Shown here: piece by piece, positions 7,883 to 16,014 of the stretch
Layout of the letters: each line of letters starts with the position of its first letter
How positions within the stretch are numbered: position 1 is the first letter of the stretch
Origin: Bifidobacterium parmae
GTDB lineage: Bacteria > Actinomycetota > Actinomycetes > Actinomycetales > Bifidobacteriaceae
NCBI RefSeq assembly: GCF_002860365.1
Contig: NZ_NMWT01000020.1
Location: 1 to 64,000, forward strand
Reading direction: 5' to 3'
Length of the DNA stretch: 64,000 nt
Translations under genes and position numbers: made by a program
Notes under the pieces: model-generated
Database searches by the model: none
Seen by the model: the letters and a program-made list of their open reading frames with translations, nothing else
Told to the model about the DNA's origin: nothing

Positions 7883-8431
7883 ATGCGTATTCTGTTCGTC
7901 TGCACGGGCAACGTCTCACGTTCCGCGATGGCGGAGCTGCTGGCGCCCCACTTCTTCTCCGATGATTCGCTCGAATTCGCCTCCGCGGGCACGCGCGGCC
8001 TGCACGACCATGCGATCTCGCGGGACGCGGCCGACCTGATGCGCCGCGACCGCATCGACGGGGCGGCGATCGCCGCGTTCCGTTCGCGTCGCATCACGCC
8101 GTCCATCGCGTCCGGCGCGGATCTGATCCTGTGCTTCGAGGAGCGTCAGCGCGGCGACATCGTCGTCGAATCGCCGCTTGTGGCGCGTCGCACGTTCCTG
8201 ATCACCGATTTCGCGAACCTGTGCGAGGCGGCGAAACGCGAAGGCTGGATCGAGGGGGCGAACGTCGAGGAGCGCATCGGCTCGGTTATCGACAATGCGG
8301 GGCTGCTGCGCCCGCAGCTGCCCGAGGCGGAGGATGTGGCGGACCCGCAGGGCCGGGGCATGGCCGCGTTCGTGGAGGCGCACAACACGATCGTGCGCCT
8401 GTTCAAGCGTCTCGCCGCCGCGCTGGCGTAG
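7883..8431 (+). CDS. Low-molecular-weight protein tyrosine phosphatase
   Basis: The N-terminus MRILFVCTGNVSRS carries the phosphate loop C-x5-R (CTGNVSRS) of the LMW-PTP family. The general-acid Asp lies in a late DPxG-type segment (EDVADPQGRG). At 182 residues it is slightly longer than the usual 150-160. Such phosphatases (Wzb type) dephosphorylate BY-kinases and so control EPS chain length; the cognate kinase here would be the gene at 10411. A second ATG at 7874 is in frame, and neither start has a clear Shine-Dalgarno, so I chose the one that gives the family N-terminus. It is divergent from the DUF4012 gene. Confidence 0.9.
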   Translation: MRILFVCTGNVSRSAMAELLAPHFFSDDSLEFASAGTRGLHDHAISRDAADLMRRDRIDGAAIAAFRSRRITPSIASGADLILCFEERQRGDIVVESPLVARRTFLITDFANLCEAAKREGWIEGANVEERIGSVIDNAGLLRPQLPEAEDVADPQGRGMAAFVEAHNTIVRLFKRLAAALA

Positions 8432-8972
8432 ACGGCGGGGCACGTGGCTCCGTGCTCCACACGACGGTGCAGGCAAACATGTGTGGCGCACCAACGCTCC
8501 ACGCAAGCGCGACATAACGGTGGATGCGTGAGTGTGGAGCAATATCGCGCCACACTCACGCGAATACGGGTGCTTTCCGTAGTGTGTGGAGCAATATCGC
8601 GCCACACTCCTTAATCGAATCGCTCCAACCATGTTGTGTGGAGCATCCACGCTCCATACAACAATTCCGCTCCACTTTGTGGAGCACACATCCACACGCA
8701 TACGCCATCCGCACTCCACACCGCACGCTCCCAACCCAACACCCCCCACGCTCGCGGCATGGCGTGGGACCATAAATCCCGCGATTCGCTTCACGAATTG
8801 GTCGGATCACGAAGACAGTCGGCTTGCTTATGCGGATGCTCAACCGGCAAACAATACACTTCCAATACATATGCGAATTACGCAATATAATTCATCCAAT
8901 AATTGCGTTATAATGACGATTGACAATTCAAATTATTATCGACCGTCAATTAGTCGTGTTGAGGAGGATATT
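8432..8972. repeat. Array of GTGTGGAGC palindromes, then AT-rich leader
   Basis: This 541-base gap holds at least five short palindromes of one family: 8481-8503, 8527-8560, 8584-8607, 8634-8661 and 8669-8685. The consensus is GTGTGGAGC, 5-6 bases, then GCKCCACAC. The two copies at 8530 and 8584 share the core GGAGCAATATCGCGCC and the ACACTC flank. The spacing is irregular (about 25-55 bases). The same family recurs at 46922-47215. From about 8800 to 8972 the DNA becomes AT-rich and forms the leader of the gene at 8973. Confidence 0.8.
8909..8914 (+). promoter_or_regulatory. Likely -10 box for the gene at 8973
   Basis: TATAAT at 8909-8914 lies in an unusually AT-rich stretch (8880-8950), 58 bases before the ATG. 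A TTGACA at 8920-8925 follows it and does not pair with a good -10, so the -35 is unclear. Confidence 0.4.
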
Positions 8973-9407
8973 ATGGCATCCGTTCTGCAGGGTTTTGAGG
9001 AAGTCCGGCTGGTCAAGCCGGTCGGCAAGATCACGATGACCGTGACCGCGAACGCGGTGCGGTTCAACAAGGCCACCGCCCAGGTGCTCGGCTTCCCCGC
9101 GTACGTGAAGGTGCTCGTCAACGAGAAGACCCGTCAGGTGGCGATCGTCCCCACCACCGCCAAGGCGGACAACGCGGTGAAGTTCAGCAAGCCGGAAGGC
9201 AAGCAGACCACGTCCGTGAGTGTGAAGGACGCCGCCCCGCTCGCCGCGGTCTCCGCGTTCTTCGAACTGCCCGAGGCTCCGGAGGGCGAGGTCGCCTACC
9301 AGCAGGTGACCGGCTCGTTCTACGCGGACGACAAGGCCGCCGTCTTCGACGCCGCCTCCGCCGTCGCCGGCACGATGAAGCGCCGCGGCCGCAAGAAGGC
9401 CGCCTGA
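8973..9407 (+). CDS. Conserved-looking 144-residue protein, function unknown
   Basis: This protein has no signal peptide or membrane segment. The N-half reads like a small strand-rich domain (FEEVRLVKPVGKITMTVTANAVRFNKATAQVLGFP...VKVLVNEKTRQVAIVP), loosely reminiscent of a swapped-hairpin or AbrB-like fold; the motif is too weak to claim this. The C-terminus is basic (MKRRGRKKAA), which fits nucleic-acid binding. GAGGAGG seven bases before the ATG is a very strong ribosome site, and the leader is AT-rich, so expression is probably high. Codon use is that of highly expressed high-GC genes. I do not recognise the family. Confidence 0.75.
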   Translation: MASVLQGFEEVRLVKPVGKITMTVTANAVRFNKATAQVLGFPAYVKVLVNEKTRQVAIVPTTAKADNAVKFSKPEGKQTTSVSVKDAAPLAAVSAFFELPEAPEGEVAYQQVTGSFYADDKAAVFDAASAVAGTMKRRGRKKAA

Positions 9408-9480
9408 ATCCGGGGCACCCGCACGCTCCGACTCCGCCACGGTTCGGTCCGGGGTTGTGACGCCCCACCTCGGTCTCATC

Positions 9481-9535
9481 ACGGTTCGCTCCTTGGCTCG
9501 CCACGGTTTCCGTCGCAAACCAAGGAGCGAACCGT
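9481..9535. terminator. Hairpin, 16-bp perfect arms, between convergent genes
   Basis: Arms 9481-9496 (ACGGTTCGCTCCTTGG) and 9520-9535 are exact reverse complements with a 23-base loop. The element lies between the stops at 9407 and 9569. Related words CACGGTTCG/CACGGTTTCC/CACGGTTCACTCC occur at 9438, 9500 and 10279, so it may be a repeat family as well as a transcription stop. Confidence 0.6.
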
Positions 9536-9568
9536 ATCAGCGAAGGAGCGATTCGTCTTGTAGATCGG

Positions 9569-9997
9569 TTATCTCAACGCCCAAATCGCAAATATATTGC
9601 CACGGCGGTCGGGATCGAGACAACGTATTCGTTCGAATCCGAAATCATGGAACAGCCGGGCGCTCCGCTCGTTACGGATATCGACATACGCCATGAATTT
9701 CGCCTGCAGCCCGTTGCCGGCGGCTTTCCGGGCGACGGCACAATACGTTGCGATCTCCCCGTCGTCAGCAATGCCCACACGGATCCAATTATCGGAACTC
9801 AGATACAGAGCGCTGTGACGAACCAGACGTTGCACGAGCAGCTCCCATGGATACGGGTGCAACGATTCGCCCTTGACCCATATTCCATCGACTTCGCGAT
9901 TCCGCGGCACCGGAACCGTGCAGGTAAATAGGGGGAAGAGCCGTTCATCACCCTTGCGCACGAAACGGAAATCGATGAGTGAACTACCACTGGACAT
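9569..9997 (-). CDS. GNAT-like acetyltransferase, short
   Basis: This 142-residue protein ends in the typical last GNAT motif: a strand (AKFMAYVDI), then RNERSARLFHDFGFERI, which matches the N-x2-S-x2-L-x4-GF pattern that helps bind CoA. The middle part (NWIRVGIADDGEIATYCAVARKA) is also GNAT-like, but the central R/Q-x-x-G-x-G/A loop is not obvious, so the fold may be divergent. It starts 16 bases after the stop of the 52-residue gene at 10014, without its own strong ribosome site, and is therefore probably coupled to it. The small-acidic-partner-then-GNAT order recalls toxin-antitoxin pairs; this is inference. Substrate unknown. Confidence 0.65.
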   Translation of the reverse strand: MSSGSSLIDFRFVRKGDERLFPLFTCTVPVPRNREVDGIWVKGESLHPYPWELLVQRLVRHSALYLSSDNWIRVGIADDGEIATYCAVARKAAGNGLQAKFMAYVDIRNERSARLFHDFGFERIRCLDPDRRGNIFAIWALR

Positions 9998-10013
9998 GGT
10001 GATTATCCCGGAA

Positions 10014-10172
10014 TCAGGCGTACAACAGACGAGTCGAGTCCTCCAAAGACTCCCCGTCCTGCGATTGCAGGTATTCCATCACATCCTGAGGAAGCGGCAT
10101 ATCACACATACGGAGATACTCATGTTCTGGAGAATCCTCCTCAACCGCGTACAGTCCGGTCAATGATGCCAT
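10014..10172 (-). CDS. Small acidic protein upstream of the GNAT-like gene
   Basis: A 52-residue gene starting MASLTGLYAVEEDSPE and ending DSTRLLYA. It has 11 acidic against 3 basic residues. The start is supported by an excellent AAAGGAGG, six bases before the ATG, and the frame is closed by a TGA 16 bases before the GNAT-like gene, so the two form an operon. No DNA-binding motif can be seen and I do not recognise the family. It could be an antitoxin-like or regulatory partner. Confidence 0.6.
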   Translation of the reverse strand: MASLTGLYAVEEDSPEHEYLRMCDMPLPQDVMEYLQSQDGESLEDSTRLLYA

Positions 10173-10320
10173 CTTTCCTCCTTTCGTTGTTCCGGCACCA
10201 GTTTATCGCGATGCTCCGCCGCGACCAAATATTCACGCCACAACCACAACGGGGCACCGACTCTGCCTGGTCCGGTCCCATCACGGTTCACTCCGGGGGA
10301 ACGAGCCGCCCCGGCAACGC

Positions 10321-10356
10321 ATCGCCCCCTGTCCCGATGAGGGAACAGGGGGCGAT
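10321..10356 (-). terminator. Terminator of the Wzz/BY-kinase gene
   Basis: A 12-bp stem ATCGCCCCCTGT (10321-10332/10345-10356), extended by CCC/GGG, lies 55 bases beyond the stop of the kinase gene. Nothing else that I can support lies in 10173-10410 apart from a word related to the CACGGTTCNCTCC repeat at 10279. Confidence 0.75.
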
Positions 10357-10410
10357 CGGGGGAAACGGTGGTGATCCGCTACCTGCGGGCTTCGCTATCT
10401 GCGAGCCCCG

Positions 10411-11970
10411 CTACTTGCGGGCGCGTTTGCCGGCCTTCTTGCGGCCCTTCTTCTTGCCGTCGTCGTCGCCGTAGCCGTACTCGCCGTAGTGGTAGTACGA
10501 ACCGTAGTAGTAGTACGTGCCGTAGCCGCCGTTCTTCTGCTGGTCGGCGAGGTTGAACACGAAGCCGAGAATCGGCACGTCAAGCTCGTCGAGTTCGGTG
10601 ACGGTGCCGCGCAGGGCGCGCTTGAACGTGACGCCCTTGCCGGAGACGAGCACCACGCCGTTGCCCTGCTGGCCGAACACGGCGGCGTCGTTGGCGACGC
10701 TCATCGGCGAGGTATCGATGATCACGTAGTCGTACTGCTGCACGGCCTGCTTGACGAGGTTGTGCATGATCGTGGAGTTGAGCAGCACGGACGCGTTCTG
10801 GATGCGCGGACCGGCGGGCATGATGTGCAGGTTCGGCTTCCAGTAGCGCTGGACCACGTCCTTGACGGTCGCCTGGTTGGAGAGCACGTGCGCGAGACCC
10901 ACGTTGCCTTCGATGTCGAGTCGCTTCGCGATGGACGGGTGGCGCAGGTCGGCGTCGATGAGCAGCACGGCGGCGCCGTTCTCAGCGAGCGTGGCGGCGA
11001 GGTTGCAGGAGACGGTGGTCTTGCCTTCGGACGGCATGGACGAGGTGACGACGATGAGGCGGCCCTTGTCGCCGTCCTTGGACGTGGTGAACGACAGGTT
11101 GGTGCGGATGCGGCGGAATTCCTCGGCGATGGAGCCGTCCGGCTTGATCACGACGATCGGCTTCGTGTCGTCGAGCGACTCGTCCTTGGGGATGATGCCG
11201 ACGACGGTCGCGTTCTGGGCGATGGCCTGCAGATCGGAGATGTCCTGGACGCGGCGGGACAGCAGGTCGCGCAGCACGGCGGCGACGAACGCGAGGACGA
11301 GGCCGATGAGCGCGCCGGCGATGAGGTTGAGCGCGACGTTCGGCGAGCTCTGCGATCCGGGAGTCTGCGCCTTCTGCACGACGGACAGTTTGACGATGGA
11401 CTTCTCGCCGGAGGAGTACAGCTCGGAGGCGACCACGTCGGACAGGGATTTGGCGACGTTGTTGGCGAGGTCGGCGGCCTGCTGCGGGTCGGGGCTCATG
11501 ACGGACACGTTGAGCATGTACGTGCCATCGGGGTTCGTGGCAGTCACCATGCCGGCGAGGCCGTTGACGGTGAGGCCGCCGCCCTGCTCCTCGACCACGG
11601 GCTGCAGCACGGCGCTGGTCTTCACGAGGTTCGGGTAGCTGGTCAGCTGGCTGGCGATGTACGTGCCGGCGGTGGACTGCACGCCCACGTTGTTGTAGCT
11701 CGAATCGGCGGCCACGCTGTTGTAGCTGGCGAACATCTGCGCGGTGGCCGTGTACTGCTTGGTGCGGGTGAACGTGAATCCGGCGGCCGCGCCGACCACG
11801 ATGATGAACACGATGACGGCGGTGAGCCAGTGCTTGCCGACCATGCGCAGCATGTCCACGATGGTCAGGCCGGAATCCTGATTGTCGGTTTCGGCGCGTC
11901 CGCCGATGACGGCGACGGCGGGCGTCTGCTCCACGATCTTCACGTCCTGTTCGGGGGTTTCCGATGCCAA
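10411..11970 (-). CDS. Wzz/BY-kinase: EPS chain-length regulator and tyrosine kinase
   Basis: This 519-residue fused protein is an inner-membrane co-polymerase and autokinase. Residues 45-70 form the first membrane helix, an external Wzz-type region follows, and a second helix lies near 215-240. The cytosolic kinase domain has Walker A SSMPSEGKTT (about 306-315), Walker A' LLIDADLRHP (about 337) and Walker B VIIDTSP (about 416). The tail holds a tyrosine cluster (YGTYYYYGSYYHYGEYGYG), the autophosphorylation site of BY-kinases, then a Lys/Arg-rich end. It starts at TTG, supported by GTAGGAGAG eight bases upstream. Its natural opponent is the phosphatase at 7883; together they would set EPS polymer length. 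Confidence 0.95.
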   Translation of the reverse strand: MASETPEQDVKIVEQTPAVAVIGGRAETDNQDSGLTIVDMLRMVGKHWLTAVIVFIIVVGAAAGFTFTRTKQYTATAQMFASYNSVAADSSYNNVGVQSTAGTYIASQLTSYPNLVKTSAVLQPVVEEQGGGLTVNGLAGMVTATNPDGTYMLNVSVMSPDPQQAADLANNVAKSLSDVVASELYSSGEKSIVKLSVVQKAQTPGSQSSPNVALNLIAGALIGLVLAFVAAVLRDLLSRRVQDISDLQAIAQNATVVGIIPKDESLDDTKPIVVIKPDGSIAEEFRRIRTNLSFTTSKDGDKGRLIVVTSSMPSEGKTTVSCNLAATLAENGAAVLLIDADLRHPSIAKRLDIEGNVGLAHVLSNQATVKDVVQRYWKPNLHIMPAGPRIQNASVLLNSTIMHNLVKQAVQQYDYVIIDTSPMSVANDAAVFGQQGNGVVLVSGKGVTFKRALRGTVTELDELDVPILGFVFNLADQQKNGGYGTYYYYGSYYHYGEYGYGDDDGKKKGRKKAGKRARK

Positions 11971-12182
11971 CGGTCTCTCCTACTTCTCTCTTGTGCTTCC
12001 GTACGGTCAGTCATGTCCGAGGACACCCGTATGGGTTCGCGTCGAATCCGCGTGAATCTTCTTGGCAGTATAACCGCAGGGGCTAACCGTTCCGGCATCG
12101 CTTCCGTGGAACGACACCAGTTCCGTCACATTTGCGGTCTTCCGTACCGTGCGGTCAATGCGGTGGGGCATGATGGGCGCGT

Positions 12183-13562
12183 ATGTCATCCGACGATTGG
12201 GGGATTCGAACGTTCATGCGCAGGCTCGGCATCATCGACCGTTCCGATCTCGTGTTCTATGCGGCGATCGCCCTGCTGCCGGTGGACGGTCTGCGCGTGG
12301 GGTTGTCGATGCCGTTCTGGAATCCCGTCTCGCCGGTGCTGTTCGCCGCGTATGTCGTGCTGAACGCCAGGATGCTGCCGCGCGTGATGCGCGTCTACCG
12401 GTTCTGGATGTGGTTTCCCGTCGTACTGCTCGCGATGAGCGTGTTCGGATGGGCGACGGTGGCGTTCCATCCGCTGCGGGCGTTGGTCTCGTTCGTCGCC
12501 GTCATGCTGGGATTGGCGTGCCTCGCCTCGTTGGACATCGCGCTCCGGATCAAGCGGCTGCCCGTCACCTCGGTCGTGACCGTGCTGGTGGTCGCGTATT
12601 GGTGCGCGTTCGCGGTCGGCGTGCTTGAGTTCGTGTCGATCAAGGCGCATCTGAACACGCTCCACACGTGGTTCATGCGGATGATGCAGCGCAATTACGT
12701 GGCGGCCCGTCCGCAGTTCCTGTTTGCGGAACCCTCCTATATCGGCATGCATCTGTTCGGCGTGCTGCTGCCCGCGTATTGGCTGACCCGCGACCGCAGG
12801 ATCGCCGTGCTGGTGCCGTGTTTCGCGTTCGGCGCGGTGGCGATGGGCGCGGGGTCGCGCATCGTCGTCGATACGCTGGTGGCGGCTGTGGCGTGCTTGG
12901 TCGCGTTGGCGCCGTGGCGGCGTTTCCGGCGTGCGACGCTGTGGCGTGGCGCGATCGCCGCCGTGTGCGTGTTCGTGGTCGCGACGATTCTCGCCGTGGC
13001 GACGAATCCGCGATTGTTCGCGATCTGGCGACGGGGATTGTGGAACGGGGATGCGTCGATGTCGGCGCGGCTGTTCCGTTCCCTCTCCCCCATGCTCGCC
13101 GGTTTCGACGATCCGGCGCACCTGTTGTTCGGCTTCGGCGCGGGCAATCTGGGCGAGGCGATGCGGCGGGGATTCCCGCACGCGTCCGCATGGGTGGTGG
13201 AACGGCATGGCTCGATGACGGCGGAGATGAGCGGCCTCGCGCATGTGGCCGATTCCTCCGCGTTCTCGATGAACGCCTATGTGTCGATCGTCGCGGAGTT
13301 CGGTCTGTTTGTGCTCGTCGCGCTGGTCGTCGCGTTGCTGTGGCAGGTCACACGCAACCGGCGATGGGATGCCGTCACCGTGGCATGGCTGCTGCTGCTC
13401 GCCTACCTGTACTGTCAGTATGAGGCATACGCTTTCTACGCCTTCTGGCTGTTCATCTGGGCGACTGGACAGGCGATGTCACCAACGTCACCATTGGTCG
13501 CGGATGATTGCGATCCGCTGCGTCATCGCCCTGCAGATCGCGTCGATGACGGCTGGAGATAG
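12183..13562 (+). CDS. Wzy-like EPS polymerase/ligase
   Basis: A 459-residue integral membrane protein with about ten hydrophobic segments and a large external loop between residues 270 and 370. The O-antigen polymerase/ligase look is supported by PQFLFAEPSYIGMHLFGVLLPAYW and a late GFGAGNLGEAM segment. It would join repeat units at the outer face of the membrane. The start at 12183 has only weak purines; an ATG at 12216 preceded by GGGGGAT is possible. The last 25 residues run through the 3' end of the HipA-like gene: the two convergent genes overlap by 75 bases. Confidence 0.82.
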   Translation: MSSDDWGIRTFMRRLGIIDRSDLVFYAAIALLPVDGLRVGLSMPFWNPVSPVLFAAYVVLNARMLPRVMRVYRFWMWFPVVLLAMSVFGWATVAFHPLRALVSFVAVMLGLACLASLDIALRIKRLPVTSVVTVLVVAYWCAFAVGVLEFVSIKAHLNTLHTWFMRMMQRNYVAARPQFLFAEPSYIGMHLFGVLLPAYWLTRDRRIAVLVPCFAFGAVAMGAGSRIVVDTLVAAVACLVALAPWRRFRRATLWRGAIAAVCVFVVATILAVATNPRLFAIWRRGLWNGDASMSARLFRSLSPMLAGFDDPAHLLFGFGAGNLGEAMRRGFPHASAWVVERHGSMTAEMSGLAHVADSSAFSMNAYVSIVAEFGLFVLVALVVALLWQVTRNRRWDAVTVAWLLLLAYLYCQYEAYAFYAFWLFIWATGQAMSPTSPLVADDCDPLRHRPADRVDDGWR

Positions 13563-14660
13563 TCGCGCGTTCGTGGCGAGCTGGTCCCGGATGAGATCCG
13601 GCACCGCGTCCAGCGCGGTCAGATCGTACCGATCCCGATCCCGAATCGACGCCAGCTGTCGGTATGCGTTGGGCCGGTCACCCCAATCGTCGACCCAGAA
13701 CGGTTTCGCGACATAATCGTCGTTCGACATCGACTCCGGCTCCATGCCGTTCCAGAGGCTGTCGCCGCTGTCGAAGATGGGGGCGTGTCGTATCGCGAAC
13801 GTCTCGACGTCGCGGATGAGACCGAAATTGTTGTAATGGCGGTCGGTGTTGCGCAACAGAAAATCAAGGAACAGGAAATCGTCGGTGGCATGCTCTTCGG
13901 TCTCACGTGGCATGCCGAGTCGTTCGCACGCGTCGAGCCAGATATCCTTCCGCTCGTCGTTGCGGCCTTCGCGGAAGATGTTCCTGATCTGGCCGCCGGC
14001 GATCAGTTCTTCGCTGTCGGAGAGCATTTCGTCGCAGACGGATACGCGCTTGCCTTCCGCTCGTCCGACGCGGTATTCGATGTGGTCGATGCCCAGCAGC
14101 GACGCCACCTCGTAGGCGATGCGTTCGTTGTCCGGCTCCTGTCCGGTACGTCCCGCCTTGACCAGACGCCTGACGCCGTCGTCGCCGATGATCCATCGTT
14201 TCGGCAGGTCGCCGGCACTGGTGATGTCCGGCGTGTTCACGTCGCCGATGCGTGACGAATGACCGAGGAACAGGGCCCTGCCAAGCCGTTCGTCGAAATC
14301 GTTGTGGAAGAAGTTCACGTTCGGCCATGCAAGATCGTCGCGTCCGGCGGGCCGCACCCAGTACTGGTCGGACAGGCTCAGTCCCATCGAACGGTCCAGC
14401 ATGTCGCCCGTGGGCTCGATGCCGCCGGCGGCCAGAAGAGAACGGAGACCGTCGCGCGTCACGGGGATGCCGCGGCCACGCCACCACGAGGTGATCGATT
14501 CACCGTCCGGCTTCGGTTTCCCATCGACGTACATGCCCAAGGGGATGCGCCGCTCGTCGAACACCTCCACCGTGCGCAGCGCATAGCCGCCGGTCTCGAA
14601 ATACTCGTATTCCAGAACCGGATGGTCGCGGCACATCAGCACCCGATACCTGTCCGCCAT
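13488..14660 (-). CDS. HipA-like kinase domain protein
   Basis: A 390-residue protein with the C-terminal HipA-type kinase core: a glycine-poor nucleotide region (PKRWIIGDDGVRRLVKAGRTG), the catalytic loop NTDRHYNNFGLI (D-R-H-x-x-N), and the metal-binding Asp in APIFDSGDSLW. HipA toxins phosphorylate tRNA synthetases or related targets, but here no HipB-type antitoxin is adjacent and the N-terminal HipA subdomain is replaced by about 120 unrelated residues. GGAGGTG just before the ATG fixes the start. It lies among EPS genes and its 3' end overlaps the polymerase gene, which suggests a later insertion. Kinase activity is likely; a toxin role is not shown. Confidence 0.83.
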   Translation of the reverse strand: MADRYRVLMCRDHPVLEYEYFETGGYALRTVEVFDERRIPLGMYVDGKPKPDGESITSWWRGRGIPVTRDGLRSLLAAGGIEPTGDMLDRSMGLSLSDQYWVRPAGRDDLAWPNVNFFHNDFDERLGRALFLGHSSRIGDVNTPDITSAGDLPKRWIIGDDGVRRLVKAGRTGQEPDNERIAYEVASLLGIDHIEYRVGRAEGKRVSVCDEMLSDSEELIAGGQIRNIFREGRNDERKDIWLDACERLGMPRETEEHATDDFLFLDFLLRNTDRHYNNFGLIRDVETFAIRHAPIFDSGDSLWNGMEPESMSNDDYVAKPFWVDDWGDRPNAYRQLASIRDRDRYDLTALDAVPDLIRDQLATNARLSPAVIDAICRAMTQRIAIIRDQW

Positions 14661-14790
14661 GGCGCACCTCCATTCGTCACGAATACGATTTCATCCTAGC
14701 GAACCAGGTACGATTCGTTCCGACACCGCGAAATCAGCCCTTCTCATATGATGTAAAAGCGGAATCGACACAAGAGAAGAAGGTCACGAT

Positions 14791-15894
14791 ATGCCCGCTG
14801 CCCGTCATAAAGATGTATCAACAGGTTCACCGTCATCCTCCCGGACATGGTATCCGTGGCTTGATTCGGCGAAAGGTTTCGGCATCATCCTCGTGGTGCT
14901 GGGTCATGCCTCGCTCGTCATGCCGTTGAACCGTACGCTGTACGCGTTCCACATGCCGTTGTTCTTCATCATCTCCGGTCTGCTGTTCAAAGAACACCCG
15001 CTACGCGATACGGCGACGCGCAAAGCCCGACGGCTTCTGGTCCCCTACCTCACGTTCGCGGTGCTGACCTTCGCCTATTGGGCGTTGATCGAACGCCGTC
15101 TGCGCCCCGGCAACTACTCCGTTGTCGACGCGTTCCTCAATATCTTTCTCGCCCGCGGCGGCACTCAATACAATCCGTATAACGTGGTGCTGTGGTTCCT
15201 GCCGTGCCTGTTCGTGACTGAGATGCTGTTCGCTGTCATCTACGCCCTCCTCAAACACGTCGCGAAGACCGGCGTGCCGCTCAGCGTCATGGTCGCGGTG
15301 TCCGGAGTGCTGATGTTCATCGCCGGCTATGGCATGACGCGTTTCGTGAACGCCACATTCCGCCTGCCGTTCGCGCTTGACATCGTACCGTTCGCCTACG
15401 GTTGCTTCGCCATCGGATATCTCGCGAAACCATTGCTGCCGTTTCTTGGCAACCTCCGAAAACTGGACACCCCCCCCCGATTGGCTTTATGTCTTCCGGC
15501 CGCGCTTCTGTTCGGAGCTGTCGCCTCGCTGACGCTGTGGACAGGATTGCGCATCGACCTGAACAATGCCGTGGTATCCAACGTGGCACTGCTGGCGGTC
15601 ACCGCCGTTATCGGAACCACGGCCACCTTCCTGCTCTGCATCGCGTTGGATGACAGGATTCTGCGCTATCTCGGCTCCGCCTCGTTGACCATCATGTGCG
15701 TGCACGATCCGATCAAGCGCATCGTCATCGTCCTTGTTTCGAAAATCCTGCACGTGTCGTCCGAGACGGCAAGAACGAACGGCCTCATGCTGGCATTAAT
15801 CGTCGGCATCACCATAATCATCGCCCTGATTGCACATGAGATTATCCGCAGACTATTGCCAGAGGCATTGGGGATGTCGAGAAGGCGTTCCTGA
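14791..15894 (+). CDS. Acyltransferase-3 family membrane protein
   Basis: A 367-residue protein with ten membrane helices. The family start WLDSAKGFGIILVVLGHASLVMP contains the conserved His, followed by FHMPLFFIISGLLF and the RKARRLLVPYL motif. These enzymes transfer acetyl or other acyl groups to sugars of exopolysaccharides across the membrane. AGAAGGT precedes the ATG. A run of nine C (15470-15478) sits within the coding part (LDTPPRLAL, about residue 228); a change in its length would shift the frame, so the gene may switch on and off. It is followed by a second polymerase-like gene in the same direction. Confidence 0.9.
   Translation: MPAARHKDVSTGSPSSSRTWYPWLDSAKGFGIILVVLGHASLVMPLNRTLYAFHMPLFFIISGLLFKEHPLRDTATRKARRLLVPYLTFAVLTFAYWALIERRLRPGNYSVVDAFLNIFLARGGTQYNPYNVVLWFLPCLFVTEMLFAVIYALLKHVAKTGVPLSVMVAVSGVLMFIAGYGMTRFVNATFRLPFALDIVPFAYGCFAIGYLAKPLLPFLGNLRKLDTPPRLALCLPAALLFGAVASLTLWTGLRIDLNNAVVSNVALLAVTAVIGTTATFLLCIALDDRILRYLGSASLTIMCVHDPIKRIVIVLVSKILHVSSETARTNGLMLALIVGITIIIALIAHEIIRRLLPEALGMSRRRS
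15470..15478. repeat. C9 homopolymer inside the acyltransferase gene
   Basis: Nine consecutive C lie within codons for T-P-P. In this sequence the frame is open (ON). It is the longest homopolymer that I saw in the window and lies in a gene for a surface-sugar modification, the classical setting for slipped-strand switching. Confidence 0.7.
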
Positions 15895-16014
15895 TTCTGA
15901 AGAGCGGAGCCCCGTGCACTGCGCTCAATCCAGAATACATGCCGCAACGTATGATAATGCGTGATTTATGAGAGAACACGCATCGGGCTCCAGAACCGTC
16001 AGGAGAGCAGACTC

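Noticed and set aside
8432-8972. Short plus- and minus-strand frames across the palindrome array (for example 8586-8972 in frame with the gene at 8973)
   Set aside because: The frame continues upstream without a ribosome site through the repeats and AT-rich leader, while a strong GAGGAGG directly precedes the ATG at 8973.
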